Shown here piece by piece: positions 49,452-60,524 of a stretch of 64,000 nucleotides of DNA. The position numbers were made by a program, and so were the translations under genes. The notes beneath the pieces were generated by a model that was not told the origin of the DNA, made no database searches, and saw only the letters and a program-made list of their open reading frames with translations. The DNA comes from Arthrobacter sp. Hiyo8. GTDB lineage: Bacteria; Actinomycetota; Actinomycetes; Actinomycetales; Micrococcaceae. Where the stretch lies: contig AP014719.1 of NCBI GenBank assembly GCA_001549895.1, forward strand, positions 1,860,001-1,924,000, given 5' to 3'. How positions within the stretch are numbered: position 1 is the stretch's first letter; each line of letters starts with the position of its first letter.

Positions 49452-51481
49452 CTGTTCTGCGGCTGGCCCGCTCCGAACTCAAGCGCATGACCGGCGGGCT
49501 CCTGCCCAAGCTGACCATCCTCGCCCTGACCATGGTGCCCCTCCTCTACGGGGCCGTGTACCTTTACGCGAACTGGGATCCTTACGGCAATCTCAACCAG
49601 ATCGACGCCGCCTTGGTCGTCGAGGACGCGGGAGCCCAGCCGGCAAGCGGCCCGGAGCTGCAGGCTGGCCAGAAGGTTGCCGACAGCCTCGTGGAGAGCC
49701 ACGTGTTCAACTGGCAGCGGGTGACCACCACGGCCGAAGCCGATGCCGGCGTTGAATCCGGCAAGTACGCCTTCGCCCTGAAGATCCCGAAGGATTTCTC
49801 GGCCAACCTTGTCTCGCCGGGCAGTTTCAATGCGGCCAACCAGGCGATGCTCAACGTCACCACCAATGACGCGAACAACTACCTCCTCAGCACCATCGTG
49901 GACAAACTCACCACTGCGGTGCACTCCACTGTGGCCAAGGAAGTAGGCGAGGAAACCGCCAACCAACTCCTCACAGGCTTCGGCACCATCCACGCTTCGA
50001 TCGTCAAGGCGTCCGACGGCGCCTCCCAACTTGCCGACGGCGTCGGGAAGCTCAGCGACGGCGCGGCCGCCCTTCACGACGGCACCAGCAAGCTCAGCAG
50101 CGGTGCGTCCGAGCTCCTGGCGGGCCAAAACAAGCTGCGCGACGGCGCCAATCAACTGAACGGCGGTGCCGGGCAGCTCAGCGCGGGCCTCACGGAGCTG
50201 AAGAACAAGACCGCGTCCCTCCCGGCAGACTCCCAGAAGCTTGCCGACGGCGCCGCCCAAGTAGCCGCCGGAAACGCACAGCTGAACGCGAAAGTCCAGG
50301 ACGTCGTCGGGCAGCTTTCGGCGTTCGACGCCGGGCGCGGGACCGCGTGGTGGCCTCCAACGCGAGGCTCGTGTCCGCAGGGTCATCACCCAGGACCAGG
50401 CGAACAAGATCCTGGCCGACTTCGACACGGCCGCCGCGTCCGCTCCGGTCACCGACGCCAAAGCCAAGATCTCGGCGGATGCCGCGCAGATCCAGCAGCT
50501 CTCGGACGGATCGGCCGCGGTCAGTGCCGGCGCCGCCAAGCTTGCGGGCGCTACCCCGGCGCTGACGGGCGCCATCGGCCAGGCCTCGGCAGGCGCGGAC
50601 CAGCTCAGTTCTGGAGCCTCCACGCTCGCCGCTGGCGAACAGTCCGCCGTCAACGGCACGGCGGCCCTCGCGGACGGCGCCGCAAAGCTCGACGACGGCG
50701 CGGCGCAGCTTGCCACTGGTGCTGCCAGCGCCGCTGACGGATCCCGCACCTTGGCGAGCGAGTTGGCGAAGGGCGCAGGCAAGGTCCCGAACCCGAACGA
50801 CGCCCAAAAGAGCGAGGTGTCCAAGGTGATCGCCGATCCTGTGGCGGTCAACAACGTATCGCAGGCCAAGGCAGGGTCCTACGGTGCGGGCCTGGCCCCG
50901 TTCTTCCTGACACTGTCCCTCTGGATCGGCGTGTTCATGCTGGTCCAGGCCATGCGTCCCATCACCCAGCGGGCCTTGGCGTCGAACGCGCCGTCATGGA
51001 AAATCGCCGTCGGCGGCTGGCTCCCGTTCTTCGTGGTGTCCGTGCTGCAGGCCAGTATCCTCACCCTCGTGGTGGACCTGGGGCTGGGACTCAACGCGGC
51101 TCACCCGGTGTGGATGTGGTTGTTCATGCTGGCAGCGGTCATGGCGTTCACGGCCCTCATCCAGGGCATCGTGGCCTTGCTCGGGACTCCTGGAAAGTTC
51201 GTCGTGCTGATCCTGCTGGTCCTGCAGTTGGTGTCGTCCGGCGGAACGTTCCCTTGGCAAACCACCCCCATGCCTCTCCACGTGGTGCACGAGATCATGC
51301 CGATGGGCTACGTAGTGACCGGCATGCGGCACCTGATCTACGGCGGCGACTTGACCATGATCTGGCCGATTGTCCTGGGGCTACTTGGCTACACTGTGCT
51401 GGGGCCGCGCTTTCCACGCTGGCTGTCCGTAAGCACAAGTTCTGGACCCTCAAGACCCTGAAGCCGGAGATCGCTGTATGA
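49448..51481 (+). CDS. YhgE/Pip family membrane protein
   Basis: An N-terminal membrane helix (LPKLTILALTMVPLLYGAVYL), a long extracytoplasmic region and a C-terminal block of about five helices match the YhgE/Pip (phage infection protein) family. The middle carries many repeats of an 8-11-residue pattern of the type DGAxKLxDGAxxL, which probably forms a long helical stalk. Three bases are missing (near 50335, 50377 and 51396); repair gives 678 residues. The family is related to ABC-2 export permeases and to type VII secretion-linked proteins, with no agreed function. Its stop overlaps the ATG of the TetR gene. Confidence 0.83.
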
Positions 51482-52108
51482 GCATGCAAGAGCCGGATGT
51501 CTCGGGGCTCCCGGAGAAGAAGCTCCGCCCGGCCGCACCAACGCGACCAAGCAGCGCCTTTTCGACGCTTCGATGGAGCTGATCGGCGAGCGCGGCGCAG
51601 CGGGCGTCACCGTGGACGAGATCGCGGCCGCAGCCGGGGTGTCCAAGGGAACGGTCTACTACAATTTCGGCAGCAAGTCCGATCTGATCGCCCAGTTGCT
51701 GCGGCACGGCGTCGACATCATGCTCGGCCGGCTCCAGACCATCGAAGGCTTGCACGCCGATCCGCTCGAAGCGATGGAGGCCATGCTCGGCCAGGCTATG
51801 GACTTCATGGACGACTACCCGTCCTTCGCGCGGCTCTGGATCAGCGAGAACTGGCGGACGCCCAGCGAGTGGGGCAAGCTCTTCGTCGAACTCCGCAGCG
51901 AGTTGCTCGCGGTGATTGGCGCGGCCATCGAAAAGGTCGCCGCCACCTACACGGTAGATACCGGTATTGCCCGGGCAGCCTTGAGGCGGCGATGTTCGGA
52001 GCGATCTTCGTGGTGGGCCTTGACCGGCAGACGTACAACCCCGAGCGCACCCGCGAGCAGAGCATAGCGGCCCTCATGACCATCATGCGGGGCTACGTAC
52101 TGCGGTAA
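51478..52108 (+). CDS. TetR family regulator of the YhgE operon
   Basis: The helix-turn-helix region reads LFDASMELIGERGAAGVTVD, then EIAAAAGVSKGTVYYNFGSK, a textbook TetR N-terminus. The remaining 140 residues are a helical effector domain. Bases are missing near 51535 and 51972; repair gives 210 residues. The start overlaps the YhgE/Pip stop (ATGA), so it is coexpressed and probably represses its own operon through the palindrome at 48682. Confidence 0.83.
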
Positions 52109-52157
52109 CGGTATGGCAACTGCCGCGTCTTGGGCGCGGCGCTGCCGCGGGTCAGGG

Positions 52158-52678
52158 ATGATTAATCCCATGCGTCACATGGGGAACAGCGGAAAGCTTG
52201 CGATTATCTCTGCTGTGGTGTCTGCTGGTTTGCTGGTGCTCCTGGCCATCACCCTTGACGAAACCGTGATGTACATCTTCCTGGGGGCCCTGGCGATCGG
52301 CTACCTGGCGTGCGTCGCCGAGGTTTTCACCCGTCGCAGGTACTTCATGCTGGTTCTCGGGGCCATCTCGACGATCCTGTTCATCGCGTTCGGAATCGCG
52401 TTCCTGCGCATGTGGGGCCTCGCCTTCAACCAGGACGAGAACGCCCTGGGCAGCGCGGTGAGCACCAAGGACTCGGACATCTATTTCTACCTCGCCGCGC
52501 TTGCCGGCTGCAGCTCCCTGCTGATCTTGTTCGTGGGGGCGGTATGGCCATCGCGCCGTGCGAAGGCAGTGGCCCGTCCGGCTGCCCGGCGGCCCGCGCC
52601 CGGCCTGCTTCGCGGCCTTCCCGGCACCCGGCAGGACCGCCCAGCGACCGGCGGCCCGTCCGGCGTCGGGAACTGTGA
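52158..52678 (+). CDS. Hypothetical membrane protein with basic tail
   Basis: Four hydrophobic helices can be seen (LAIISAVVSAGLLVLLAI, VMYIFLGALAIGYLACVA, YFMLVLGAISTILFIAFGI and YLAALAGCSSLLILFVGAVW), followed by an Arg/Pro/Ala-rich tail. Where the gene ends is uncertain. One base lost near 52580 would give a stop at 52678, leaving 51 bp to the convergent EamA gene; as printed the frame runs on to 52862 through that gene. No family is recognised. Confidence 0.55.
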
Positions 52679-52729
52679 AGCGCCTGCACCACGCACCCCC
52701 GCCAAGCGCCCGACGTCGGGATCCGCCCC

Positions 52730-53668
52730 TCAGCGCAAACCGGCCCCAAGCGCTGACGTACTTCGGCCGCCGCCAGGTCCCCAGGCTTCTCGCGCCGTTG
52801 CAGCACGGCAGTCGCGACGCCGCCCAGCAGGAGGAGCCCGCCGGCCAGTTCCGCCGTCGTAGGGACCTCTGAGATGAGCAGCCACGCGGCGGTCATTCCC
52901 ACCACCGGGACCAACAACGTGAAAGGCACCACGGCCGAGCTCGGGTACAGGCTGAGCAGCCGGTTCCAGATGCCGTAGCCCACCAGCGACGCGAAAATGG
53001 CGGTATACAAGGCGCTCAGGATGGTGGCCGGCTGAAGGTTGGTGAGGGTCCCGACGACGGCTGCCGGGCCGTCGACGATGAGCGACAGGGCCGCGAGGGG
53101 CAAGGGACCACGGCCCCGGACCAGACCACCAGCCCCAGTCCCGAGGCCGCCTTGGCTTTGCGGGCGATGATGTTGCCCGCGGCCCAGGACAAGGCGGCGG
53201 CGAGCACGATCATGAGCGGCACCACGGGGGCCACCAAGCTTCGACCCACCGCCACCAGCGCTAGCCCGGCGACACCCAGCACAACCCCTGTCAGTTGCCG
53301 CTTGCTCGGCCGCTCCCCCAGGAAGCGGGCCGCCAACAGCACCGTCAGGAGCACTTGAGCCTGCAGGACCAGCGAGGCAAGTCCTGCAGGCATGCCGAGC
53401 GCCATGCCCAGGTAGAGGAGGCCAAACTGCCCGGCGCTCATGAAGAGCCCGACGCCGATGATCGCCTTCCAGCTGACGTCCGGTTTGCGGACGAAGAAGA
53501 TGCAGGGGAACACCACCAGCACAAAACGGATGGCCACGAACAGTAGAGGCGGCACGTCGGCCGCGCCACCGCTCCCGTTGCCGGGATGCAATCCAAAGTC
53601 GATCGCGACGAAATTCAGGCCCAAAGGACGGCGACAAGGACGGCGAGTGCTGAGTGGCGGATATTCAC
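52730..53668 (-). CDS. EamA/DMT family transporter
   Basis: Ten hydrophobic helices in two EamA halves: GLNFVAIDFGLHPG and RFVLVVFPCIFFVRK in the first, LSALYTAIFASLVGYGIWNR and VPFTLLVPVVGMTAAWLL in the second. Such transporters export amino acids and other metabolites. Three missing bases (near 53622, 53108 and 52752) were restored; the last gives a stop at 52730 and 313 residues. It starts at GTG 53668, 72 bp from a divergent LysR gene, the common arrangement for an exporter and its activator. Confidence 0.8.
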
Positions 53669-53740
53669 GATTCAACTCTGACAGCCAAGCCAATGAAGCA
53701 CCAGCGTTGAATTCTGCATCGGATCATGTACGTTTGCTTC

Positions 53741-54698
53741 ATGATTGAGATTGCGGCGCTACGGGCCCTCGTAGCAGTGGAACAGCAAGGCTCGGTGGTG
53801 GCTGCCTCGGAGGCCATGGGCTTCAGCCCCTCGGCGGTTTCCCAGCAGATCAAGAAGCTCGAGAAGCAAAGTGGCGTGACGGTCCTGGAACGCCACGGCC
53901 GCGGCGTACTGCTGACCGACCGCGGCATGGCGTTGGCAGAGTACGGACGCCGGATCCTGGGCGAGTTGGAGGAGCTGCAGGCCACGCTGCTCGCCGACCC
54001 AACGAAGCCGAGCGGCGTGCTGCGGCTCGTGACATTCTCCACCGCTTGCCGGGTCTTGTGGGCCGATGCTGGCGAAACTCGGCACGGCCCAAGCCGTTGC
54101 CGCCGGATCTTCGGCCGCGGCGGGCTCCGGGCTTGGCGCATCCGGGCTTGAGGTCCGCGTGGTGGCCGAAGACCCGCGCGAGGCCGTCCAGAGGGTCGCC
54201 ACCGGGGAAGCCGATCTCGGCGTCGTCCACAATTGGCACTCCGTACCCTTGGTCATTCCGGAGAACATGGTCCACGAGGACCTCTGCCTGGATACCGCCG
54301 ACGTCCTGCTGAACTCAGCCCACCCGCTGGCTGGCCGGACCGCCGTCGAGCCTTCCGACCTGGTGGACGAAAGCTGGATCAGCACGCCAGCTGGGGCCAT
54401 CTGCAATGAGGCGTTGCTGGCGATCCTGGCAGGCCTGGGGCGCGTGCCGGACATCCGCGTCTACGACCCCGACTTTTCCACCCATATCGCCATGGTCCAG
54501 CAGGGCGTGGCGGTGGCGCTCGTGCCACGGCTCGGTAGGCCCGAGCTCCCCGCTGGAGTGGTGGCGGTGCCCGTGGTCAATCCGATGCAGCAACGCCAAG
54601 TGGGAATCGTGTACCGGAAGACCATGATGGCAAGCCCCAGCATCCGCCACGTGGTCCGCTTGCTGCAGGATGTGGCGGCCGGCCTCGAGGTGGGCTAG
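53741..54698 (+). CDS. LysR family regulator
   Basis: The N-terminal LysR helix-turn-helix (LRALVAVEQQGSVVAASEAM, then GFSPSAVSQQIKKLEKQ) is clear, followed by a periplasmic-binding-like effector domain (ADLGVVHNWHSVPL, VQQGVAVALVPRLG). Two bases are missing close together near 54050; repair gives 319 residues. An in-frame ATG at 53726 is the alternative start. It is divergent from an EamA exporter, and the inverted TGAAGCA/TGCTTCA between them could be part of its site. Confidence 0.83.
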
Positions 54699-54710
54699 CT
54701 GGGACCATCC

Positions 54711-54774
54711 GCGCGAGCTGGCGGCAGATGCCCTCTGGCCGCGCAAAAAAGGGCATTAGCTGCCAGTTCGCGCG
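54711..54774. repeat. Palindromic repeat, second copy of the 8418 family
   Basis: Arms 54711-54734 and 54750-54774 pair with few mismatches around a 15-nt A-rich loop. The right arm read in reverse gives GCGAACTGGCAGC-x-ATGCCC, the same sequence as the repeat at 8418-8441. It lies between the convergent LysR and SixA-type genes. Confidence 0.78.
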
Positions 54775-54780
54775 AGGGAG

Positions 54781-55310
54781 CTACTTCTTTGGGCGCGGAA
54801 CTGCGAAGTGGGTCAGCCGGGCATCCTGCCCATCGAGTTCAGCCCACGGCTTTTCAAGTTCCATGACTGTCATGGCGCTCGTGGGGTAGCGCGTTGCGGC
54901 GTCCATGTAGGCGTCATGGTCCGAGTCGCGGGAAGCCAAGTGCATCGCGAGGTCCTGCACGCCGGGCATGTGCGAAAAGATCATGAGAGTGGTGACGGTT
55001 TCCGGCACATGGTTGATGACGGTCAACATGCGTTGCGCGGAGGCGGCGTACAGGCCGTCCTCGAGTTTCGGCGTCGGGGCCTTGTCCCCAGCTCGCTGCA
55101 CACCCACGTGCAGGTCTGCCGGGTCCGGAGCGCGGACGAACACAGGATGAAATCCGGAATCACGTGGTGCTTAAGGAGCCATTTCCCGGCAAGAGGGGCT
55201 TCCTTGTGGCCGCGTTCGGCAAGGGGTCGCTCATGATCCGGCACACCAAGGGGCCAGTCCGACTTCGCATGCCGCATGATCACCAGCCGCTTGATGTGAT
55301 GCTCGCTCAT
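54781..55310 (-). CDS. SixA-type histidine phosphatase
   Basis: The phosphohistidine motif appears as LVIMRHAKSDW at the N-terminus, and the second catalytic histidine lies in MIFSHMPGVQDLA. The small size (176 residues after restoring one G near 55085) fits the SixA branch of the histidine phosphatase family. SixA removes phosphate from phosphohistidine proteins; other members act on small phosphoesters. Confidence 0.82.
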
Positions 55311-55472
55311 CCCCCCACCCTATCGCCGCGGAGGCACATGCTCACTGGTCCTGAGCGCAGGAATGCGGCCGCCTGGTTCGCGCGGGCGCTGTCGCGTGAG
55401 CGGGACATCCCGAAAGCGCCGTTGTTGCGTGAGGGACGAGCGCAGGCGCCGAGGGATCGTCCCGCGGAAGCG

Positions 55473-55507
55473 AAAGCGCCCGCCCCAAAGAACGGAGCGG
55501 GCGCTTT
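55473..55507 (-). terminator. Hairpin behind the winged-helix regulator
   Basis: AAAGCGCCCGC and GCGGGCGCTTT are complementary and enclose a 13-nt loop, 13 bases beyond the regulator's stop codon. The stem is strong and ends in TTT on the minus strand. Confidence 0.6.
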
Positions 55508-55519
55508 GAGCGCGTGGGA

Positions 55520-56388
55520 CTAGATCGAGTATTCCGGAGCGGCCCAGACGATAACCTCGGGGTGCTCGTAGAAACGGTAGCCCTGGCCGCGCACGGTGCG
55601 GACCGTGTTTGCCAGGCGGCCGAGCTTGGAGCGTAGGCGCCGGATGTGGACGTCGATGGTGCGCTCGTTGGGGACCTCTTCGGCGTTGCGCCACAGGCCC
55701 TCGAGGAGTTCGTCGCGGCCCACGGTGCGGGTGCCGTTCTCGACGAGGTAGTTGAGGAGCTCGAATTCCTTGAACGTGAGGTTCAGGGAATCGCCGTCGA
55801 GGTGCACCTCACGACGTGCGAGGTCGATCAAGACGCCGGACGGGCGGGCTTCCTGTGCAGGCTGCGGCGGAGCGCCTCGGAGCGCTGGCGGTTGCCAACG
55901 GTGGGGTCACCGAAAGTCGAACGGACGACGTCGAGCGCGGAACCGGGCGCGCTGGCCGGGGCTACTGCGACGGCGGCATAGCTCTCGGCGCCGGAAACGA
56001 GGGACTGCGCGTAGGCCCGGATTTCCTGGGCCAACTTGGCAATGGACGTTCCGGCGGCCGCGGCCGTGTCCTCGTCAATGCCCATGTAGAGCACGAAACC
56101 GCGGGCCACATTGTCATTAGCAACGGGACGGATAGAGCGGTCCGCTGGAGCCAAGACCGGCGTGGGCGCAGTCATCGGCGAGGCCTCGTTGGCGGGAACA
56201 GCGCGGAGCTGGCCGTAGGAGTTGGGGTTATAGCCCTGGGGGACGTAGCCGGGTGCCTGGCTGCCACCCTGCGGTGCGGGCTGGGCGTAGGCCGGGCGGT
56301 TGCCGAAGCCGGGACGCAGGCCGGCGTTCGACGCGGCCTTATTGGCGTTACGGACGGAGATGTGGACGTATCCGGATGCAACTGACAT
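55520..56388 (-). CDS. Winged-helix regulator with non-receiver N-terminal domain
   Basis: The C-terminal 100 residues form an OmpR/PhoB-type winged helix (LNLTFKEFELLNYLVENG, ERTIDVHIRRLRSKLG, VRTVRGQGYRFYEH). The N-terminal 180 residues are not a phosphoacceptor domain. They consist of a Pro/Gln/Tyr-rich stretch followed by an alpha/beta segment (FVLYMGIDEDTAAAAGTSIA). One base is missing near 55838, between the two parts; repair gives 289 residues. Since no phosphorylation site is visible, it may act without a kinase. Confidence 0.75.
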
Positions 56389-57106
56389 GGAGTGCTTACC
56401 TCAAAGTGAATAGCCGTCATCGCGGCTTCGAATGCTGGTCTGGTCCCCGCAATGAGATGGGGAGGGGCGCCCGACGCTGGGCAGGGGGCGAATGCCTGAA
56501 ACTTGTTGGGGTCTTAAGTTAGGCATGCATTCGACAACAGCTCATCGAAGTACCAGCGGGTGCGCTGGGCTCGATCGCTGCGGCTGCAGATGCTGTTGAG
56601 TTCTTGTTCACATTTGAAGTGTGCAACGTAACAAAGGGAACTTGCAAGTAACAAAGGGCCGGACCGTCCACATTTTGAGACGAATCGGACTATTGTGCCG
56701 CACATCACAATTCACACATGTCCAAATGTGACCCATTCTCGTTCGTCACACTGGCTATTCTTGGCGCAATATTCGAATATAATTTTATGAATTTGCCGTT
56801 TTCTGAATCTCAAGCCACGTCACGCGCTTGCCTTTGAATCTCGAGATATGAAACAACCCTTGTCCAATCCTGGATCGGCATCTCGTGAAAATTCTTTGGC
56901 AAATCGTCTGCTAGGACCCCGGCAATGGCCCTAGCCTCACGCCGCGCTCGCACTGGATGTCGTTTTGAAGGCCCGTAACGACATCAGCTCCGTGGGCCCA
57001 CGCCGCCAGGGTTCCCTGGCCGTGGGCCGCGCCGGCGAGGGTCCCTGCCTGAGCTTGCGAAGGCTGGGACCCGGTGGGGACTTGCGAGGCGAGGGTGGCG
57101 GTGGGA
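56389..57106. other. 718-bp gap with lower GC, direct repeats and small hairpins
   Basis: I see no supported gene here. The centre (about 56600-56900) is visibly richer in A and T than its surroundings. GTAACAAAGGG occurs at 56628-56638 and 56648-56658, each preceded by TGCAA. A hairpin with 9-bp arms (GATGTCGTT) spans 56956-56985. The winged-helix regulator's promoter must lie in the left part, and the right part is the 3' flank of the repeat-bearing membrane protein gene. Confidence 0.5.
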
Positions 57107-57934
57107 CTAGTTGGTGGTGCCGGTTCCTTGGGTACTTGATGTGGTGGCAGTAACGATCTGGATGGACTGGGCCGTGTACTTGTCCGATTCCTTGAGCGCA
57201 GTGACCCTCACGCTTGATCCGGATTTCACATCGGCGAGGGTCAGGGTGGTGCCGCCGCTTCCGCTTCCACGTTGCCGCAGGCCTTCAGCTACCACGACGT
57301 CCGTTCCCAGCGCATAGGTTTTCGTGAACCCGTCCTCGCTCTTGACGGTCATGGAGCTCGCCGAGATGTCAGTGACCGTACCCAACTGGCCCGCCATGGT
57401 GACATAGCTGCCGTTCTGGAGGACCACATATTCCGAGTGGACCGCGGCGTTCAGGCCGCCCATGCCGACGCCGAGCCCGCCAGGGCCTGCGTTCGTGCCG
57501 CCCGGGCCACCGAATCCGCCCTGGCCGTTCTGCCCGGTCCCAGGTCCCTGCGCGTTGGTGGTATCCGCAGCCGCGGTCCCGTTGCCGGCGGCATATGCAC
57601 CGGCTCCTGCCGCTGCCGCGACCACCACCGCGACGCCGCCAACAATGAGCCCCTTCTTCAGGCTCCAATTCTTGAAAAACGAAGGCCGGGGCTGTCCGGC
57701 GTTGTATTGCTGCGGAGCACCCCACCCAGCGGCCGGCTGCTGGTTCGCCGGCGGCTGCGGAGCACCCCACCCGGCGGCAGACGGCTGATTCGCCGGCGGC
57801 TGCGGAGCACCCCACCCGGCGGCCGGCTGCCCGGCACCAGCCTGCGCAGAGTCATCAAGGGGGCGGATCACCGGCTGCGGGTGTCCGTTCTCCGGCTCGG
57901 AACCAGGTACGGAGGGGTTGTTTTGCTGATCCAT
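57107..57934 (-). CDS. Repeat-bearing membrane protein with DUF5666-like domain
   Basis: This intact gene encodes 275 residues. The cytoplasmic N-terminus holds three copies of AAGWGAPQPPANQ or close variants, Pro/Gln-rich and probably disordered. One membrane helix (GLIVGGVAVVVAAAAGAGAYAAG) follows, then a Gly-rich linker and a small extracytoplasmic beta domain (VTDISASSMTVKSEDGFTKT, VKSGSSVRVTALKES) like DUF5666. GGAG precedes ATG 57934. It is divergent from the two-component system at 58150 and may be one of its targets. Confidence 0.68.
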   Translation of the reverse strand: MDQQNNPSVPGSEPENGHPQPVIRPLDDSAQAGAGQPAAGWGAPQPPANQPSAAGWGAPQPPANQQPAAGWGAPQQYNAGQPRPSFFKNWSLKKGLIVGGVAVVVAAAAGAGAYAAGNGTAAADTTNAQGPGTGQNGQGGFGGPGGTNAGPGGLGVGMGGLNAAVHSEYVVLQNGSYVTMAGQLGTVTDISASSMTVKSEDGFTKTYALGTDVVVAEGLRQRGSGSGGTTLTLADVKSGSSVRVTALKESDKYTAQSIQIVTATTSSTQGTGTTN

Positions 57935-58149
57935 GGTGTTCTCCATCGAAATCGAGACTGTTTGGTCGTGATTGTTCTTGTCCCAAACAGCGTCAGCCGC
58001 TTTGCTGTGCGTTGGCTGTGTCGAACTGAAGGCTTCCCTGTGACCTGCAGAACCGCCACAACCTCCGGACAGGTGGCTAGGCTGGGACTCACAGGGTGCT
58101 CACAGCAACGGCAAAGCACTGGCAAACCGGCAGATTGGAGAGTTGTCCC

Positions 58150-58889
58150 ATGGCATCCTCGCACTCCATGACCAACAACCTTCCGCAACTCAGCCACCCG
58201 GACGGTTCCCCATCCGTGCCCTTGTGGTTGACGACGAACCCAGCCTCGCCGAGCTCATGAGCATGGGCCTCCGCATGGCGGGCTGGTCGGTGGCGGTGGC
58301 GGGCGACGGTCCCGCTGCGGTAAAGCTCGCCAAGGACTTCCGACCGGACGTCCTGGTGCTGGATGTGATGCTTCCAGGGTTCGACGGCGTCGAGCTGCTC
58401 GGCAGGATCCGCGCCTTTGCGCCGGAGGTGCCTGCGCTCTTCCTCACCGCCAAGGACGACGTACAGGACCGCATCGTCGGGTTGGCCGCCGGCGGCGACG
58501 ATTATGTCACCAAGCCCTTCAGCATGGAGGAAGTCCTGTTGCGCCTGCACCGTCTGGTCCAACGCTCGGGGGTGGCCGCGATGGACACCGCCGAGCTGGT
58601 GGTGGGCGACTTGACCCTGAACGTCGACACGCGTGAAGTTACCCGCGGCGGCGAGGACATCCCGCTCACGGCGACCCAGTTCGAGCTCCTGCGCTACCTC
58701 ATGGAGAACCCCAAGCGCGTGGTCAGCAAGGCCCAGATCCTGGACCGCGTGTGGGACTACGATTTCGGCGGCCAAGCCAACATCGTGGAGCTTTACATCT
58801 CATACCTGCGCAAGAAGATCGAGGCCAACCACCCGCCCATGATCCACACGGTGCGCGGAGCAGGCTACGTCATCAAGCCTGCCGAATAG
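58150..58889 (+). CDS. OmpR-family response regulator
   Basis: The receiver domain shows the acidic pair in VVDDE, the phosphorylation Asp in VLVLDVMLPG and the Lys in TKPF. The OmpR winged helix follows (LTATQFELLRYLMENP, VELYISYLRKKIEA, VRGAGYVIKP). One C is missing near 58215; with it restored, ATG 58150 opens a 246-residue protein beginning MASSHSMTNN. The cognate kinase follows 12 bases later. Confidence 0.9.
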
Positions 58890-58901
58890 CCGGGGCGCCG
58901 A

Positions 58902-60378
58902 ATGTCCGCACTCTCGGGTATCCCCCGCCAGACCGACCATAGCTGGTTCAATCCTTCAACCTGGCACTTGCGCACGCGCTTGATCCTTCTCTCCATGGCA
59001 CTCCTTGTGGCCATCTGCGGTGCAGTCGGGGTGGTCAGCTATGCCTCCATGGATGTGTTCCTCACGAAGCAGCTCGATCAGCAATTGATGCAGGCCTCCC
59101 ACGGCCGCCCGCCGCAAGGCAACCCTGGCGGCCGTCCGGACCCGCTGGACCCCCGCGGCCAGAGCATCGGCACGCTCAATGCACGCATCCTTGCAGGCCA
59201 GGTGAGCAGCGATGCCGGCTTCTTGTCCTCCGATGCCACACGTGCGCCGTTGTCGCCCAGCGACGCCCGAATCCTGTCGGCGCTCCCGTCCGATGGCCGC
59301 CCGGTTGATCGCACGCTGTCCACTGGCGGCTACCGGCTGGTGGCCACCGAAACTCCTTACGGCGATGTTGTCATCACAGGTCTCCCGCTCGCCTCGAAAG
59401 AGGACACCGAGGCCTCCCTCGTCTGGACCATGGTGCTGGTCTCCTTGGGCGGACTGGTCCTGATCGGGCTGGCCGGAACCGTGCTGATCCGCCGTACCAT
59501 GCGGCCCTTGGAGCAACTCTCCGACGTCGCCACCAAGGTGTCGAAACTTCCGCTCGACGCCGGCGAGGTGGCACTCGCGGTGCGCGTACCGGCGTCGGCG
59601 GCCCACCCAAGCACCGAAGTGGGAAGCGTCGGCCATGCTTTGAACCTGATGCTGGACAACGTCTCGAGCGCCCTCGAGGCCCGCCAGCAAAGCGAAACCA
59701 AGGTGCGCCAATTCGTCGCGGATGCGTCGCACGAACTACGCACCCCGCTGACCGCCATCCGCGGCTACACCGAACTCTTGCGCATGACCGAGACGTTCAC
59801 CGAAGACGGGCGCAAGTCGCTGGGCCGAGTGCAGAGCCAGTCCGAACGCATGACCACCCTCGTGGAGGACCTCCTTCTCTTGGCCCGGTTGGACGAAGGG
59901 AAGGCCCGGAATTCACCGATGTGGACCTCACGCAGTTGGTGATCGAGACCGTCAGCGACGAGAAAGTCATGGCCCCCGAGCACATCTGGCAGCTCAAGCT
60001 CCCGGATGAGCCCCTCACGGTCCGCGGCGACACCACCCAACTCCACCAGGTTTTGGCGAATCTGCTCTCCAACGCCCGCAAGCACACCGAGGCGGAACCA
60101 CCGTGGTCACGGGCGTGATGCGCTCCGCAGATGGCAGCGCCGTGGTGACCGTGACCGACAACGGCCCGGGCATCCCGCCTGAATTCCAGGGCAGGATCTT
60201 CTCCCGCTTTGCCCGTGCCGACGCCGCCCGGTCCGGCTCCGAGGGCACCTCCGGCCTCGGCTTGTCCATTGTGGAATCCATCGTTCAGGCGCACGGCGGC
60301 ACGGTCGAAGTGGCGTCGCGGCCTGGCCGGACGGAGTTCGCGGTGCGGCTCCCGGCGCTGAGGACTGCCCCGGCCTGA
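58902..60378 (+). CDS. Sensor histidine kinase
   Basis: Two membrane helices (LILLSMALLVAICGAVGVVS and LVSLGGLVLIGLAGTVLI) flank an extracytoplasmic sensor of about 130 residues. A HAMP region and the phospho-accepting histidine (DASHELRTPLTAIRGYTELL) follow, and then the ATP-binding N, G1 and G2 boxes (NLLSNARKHTE, DNGPGIP, GTSGLGLSIV). Bases are missing near 59908 and 60093; repair gives 492 residues. It pairs with the response regulator just upstream. The signal is unknown. Confidence 0.9.
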
Positions 60379-60524
60379 CGGGCGAACCAGAAGAGTACGA
60401 CGCCTGTGCCCGGCGCGCGCAAGTCGACGCACCGGCGTCGTGATCTCCGTTACCTAAATGTGACTTAAGCTGGATCCTCCTGTACCGTCGAATAGGTGCG
60501 CTGGATCATTCCGGCCACCGCCGG

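Noticed and set aside
52426..53637. Minus-strand frame of 403 codons reading through the EamA gene into its neighbour
   Set aside because: Only its middle matches EamA. Both ends are out-of-frame readings caused by missing bases near 53108 and 52752.
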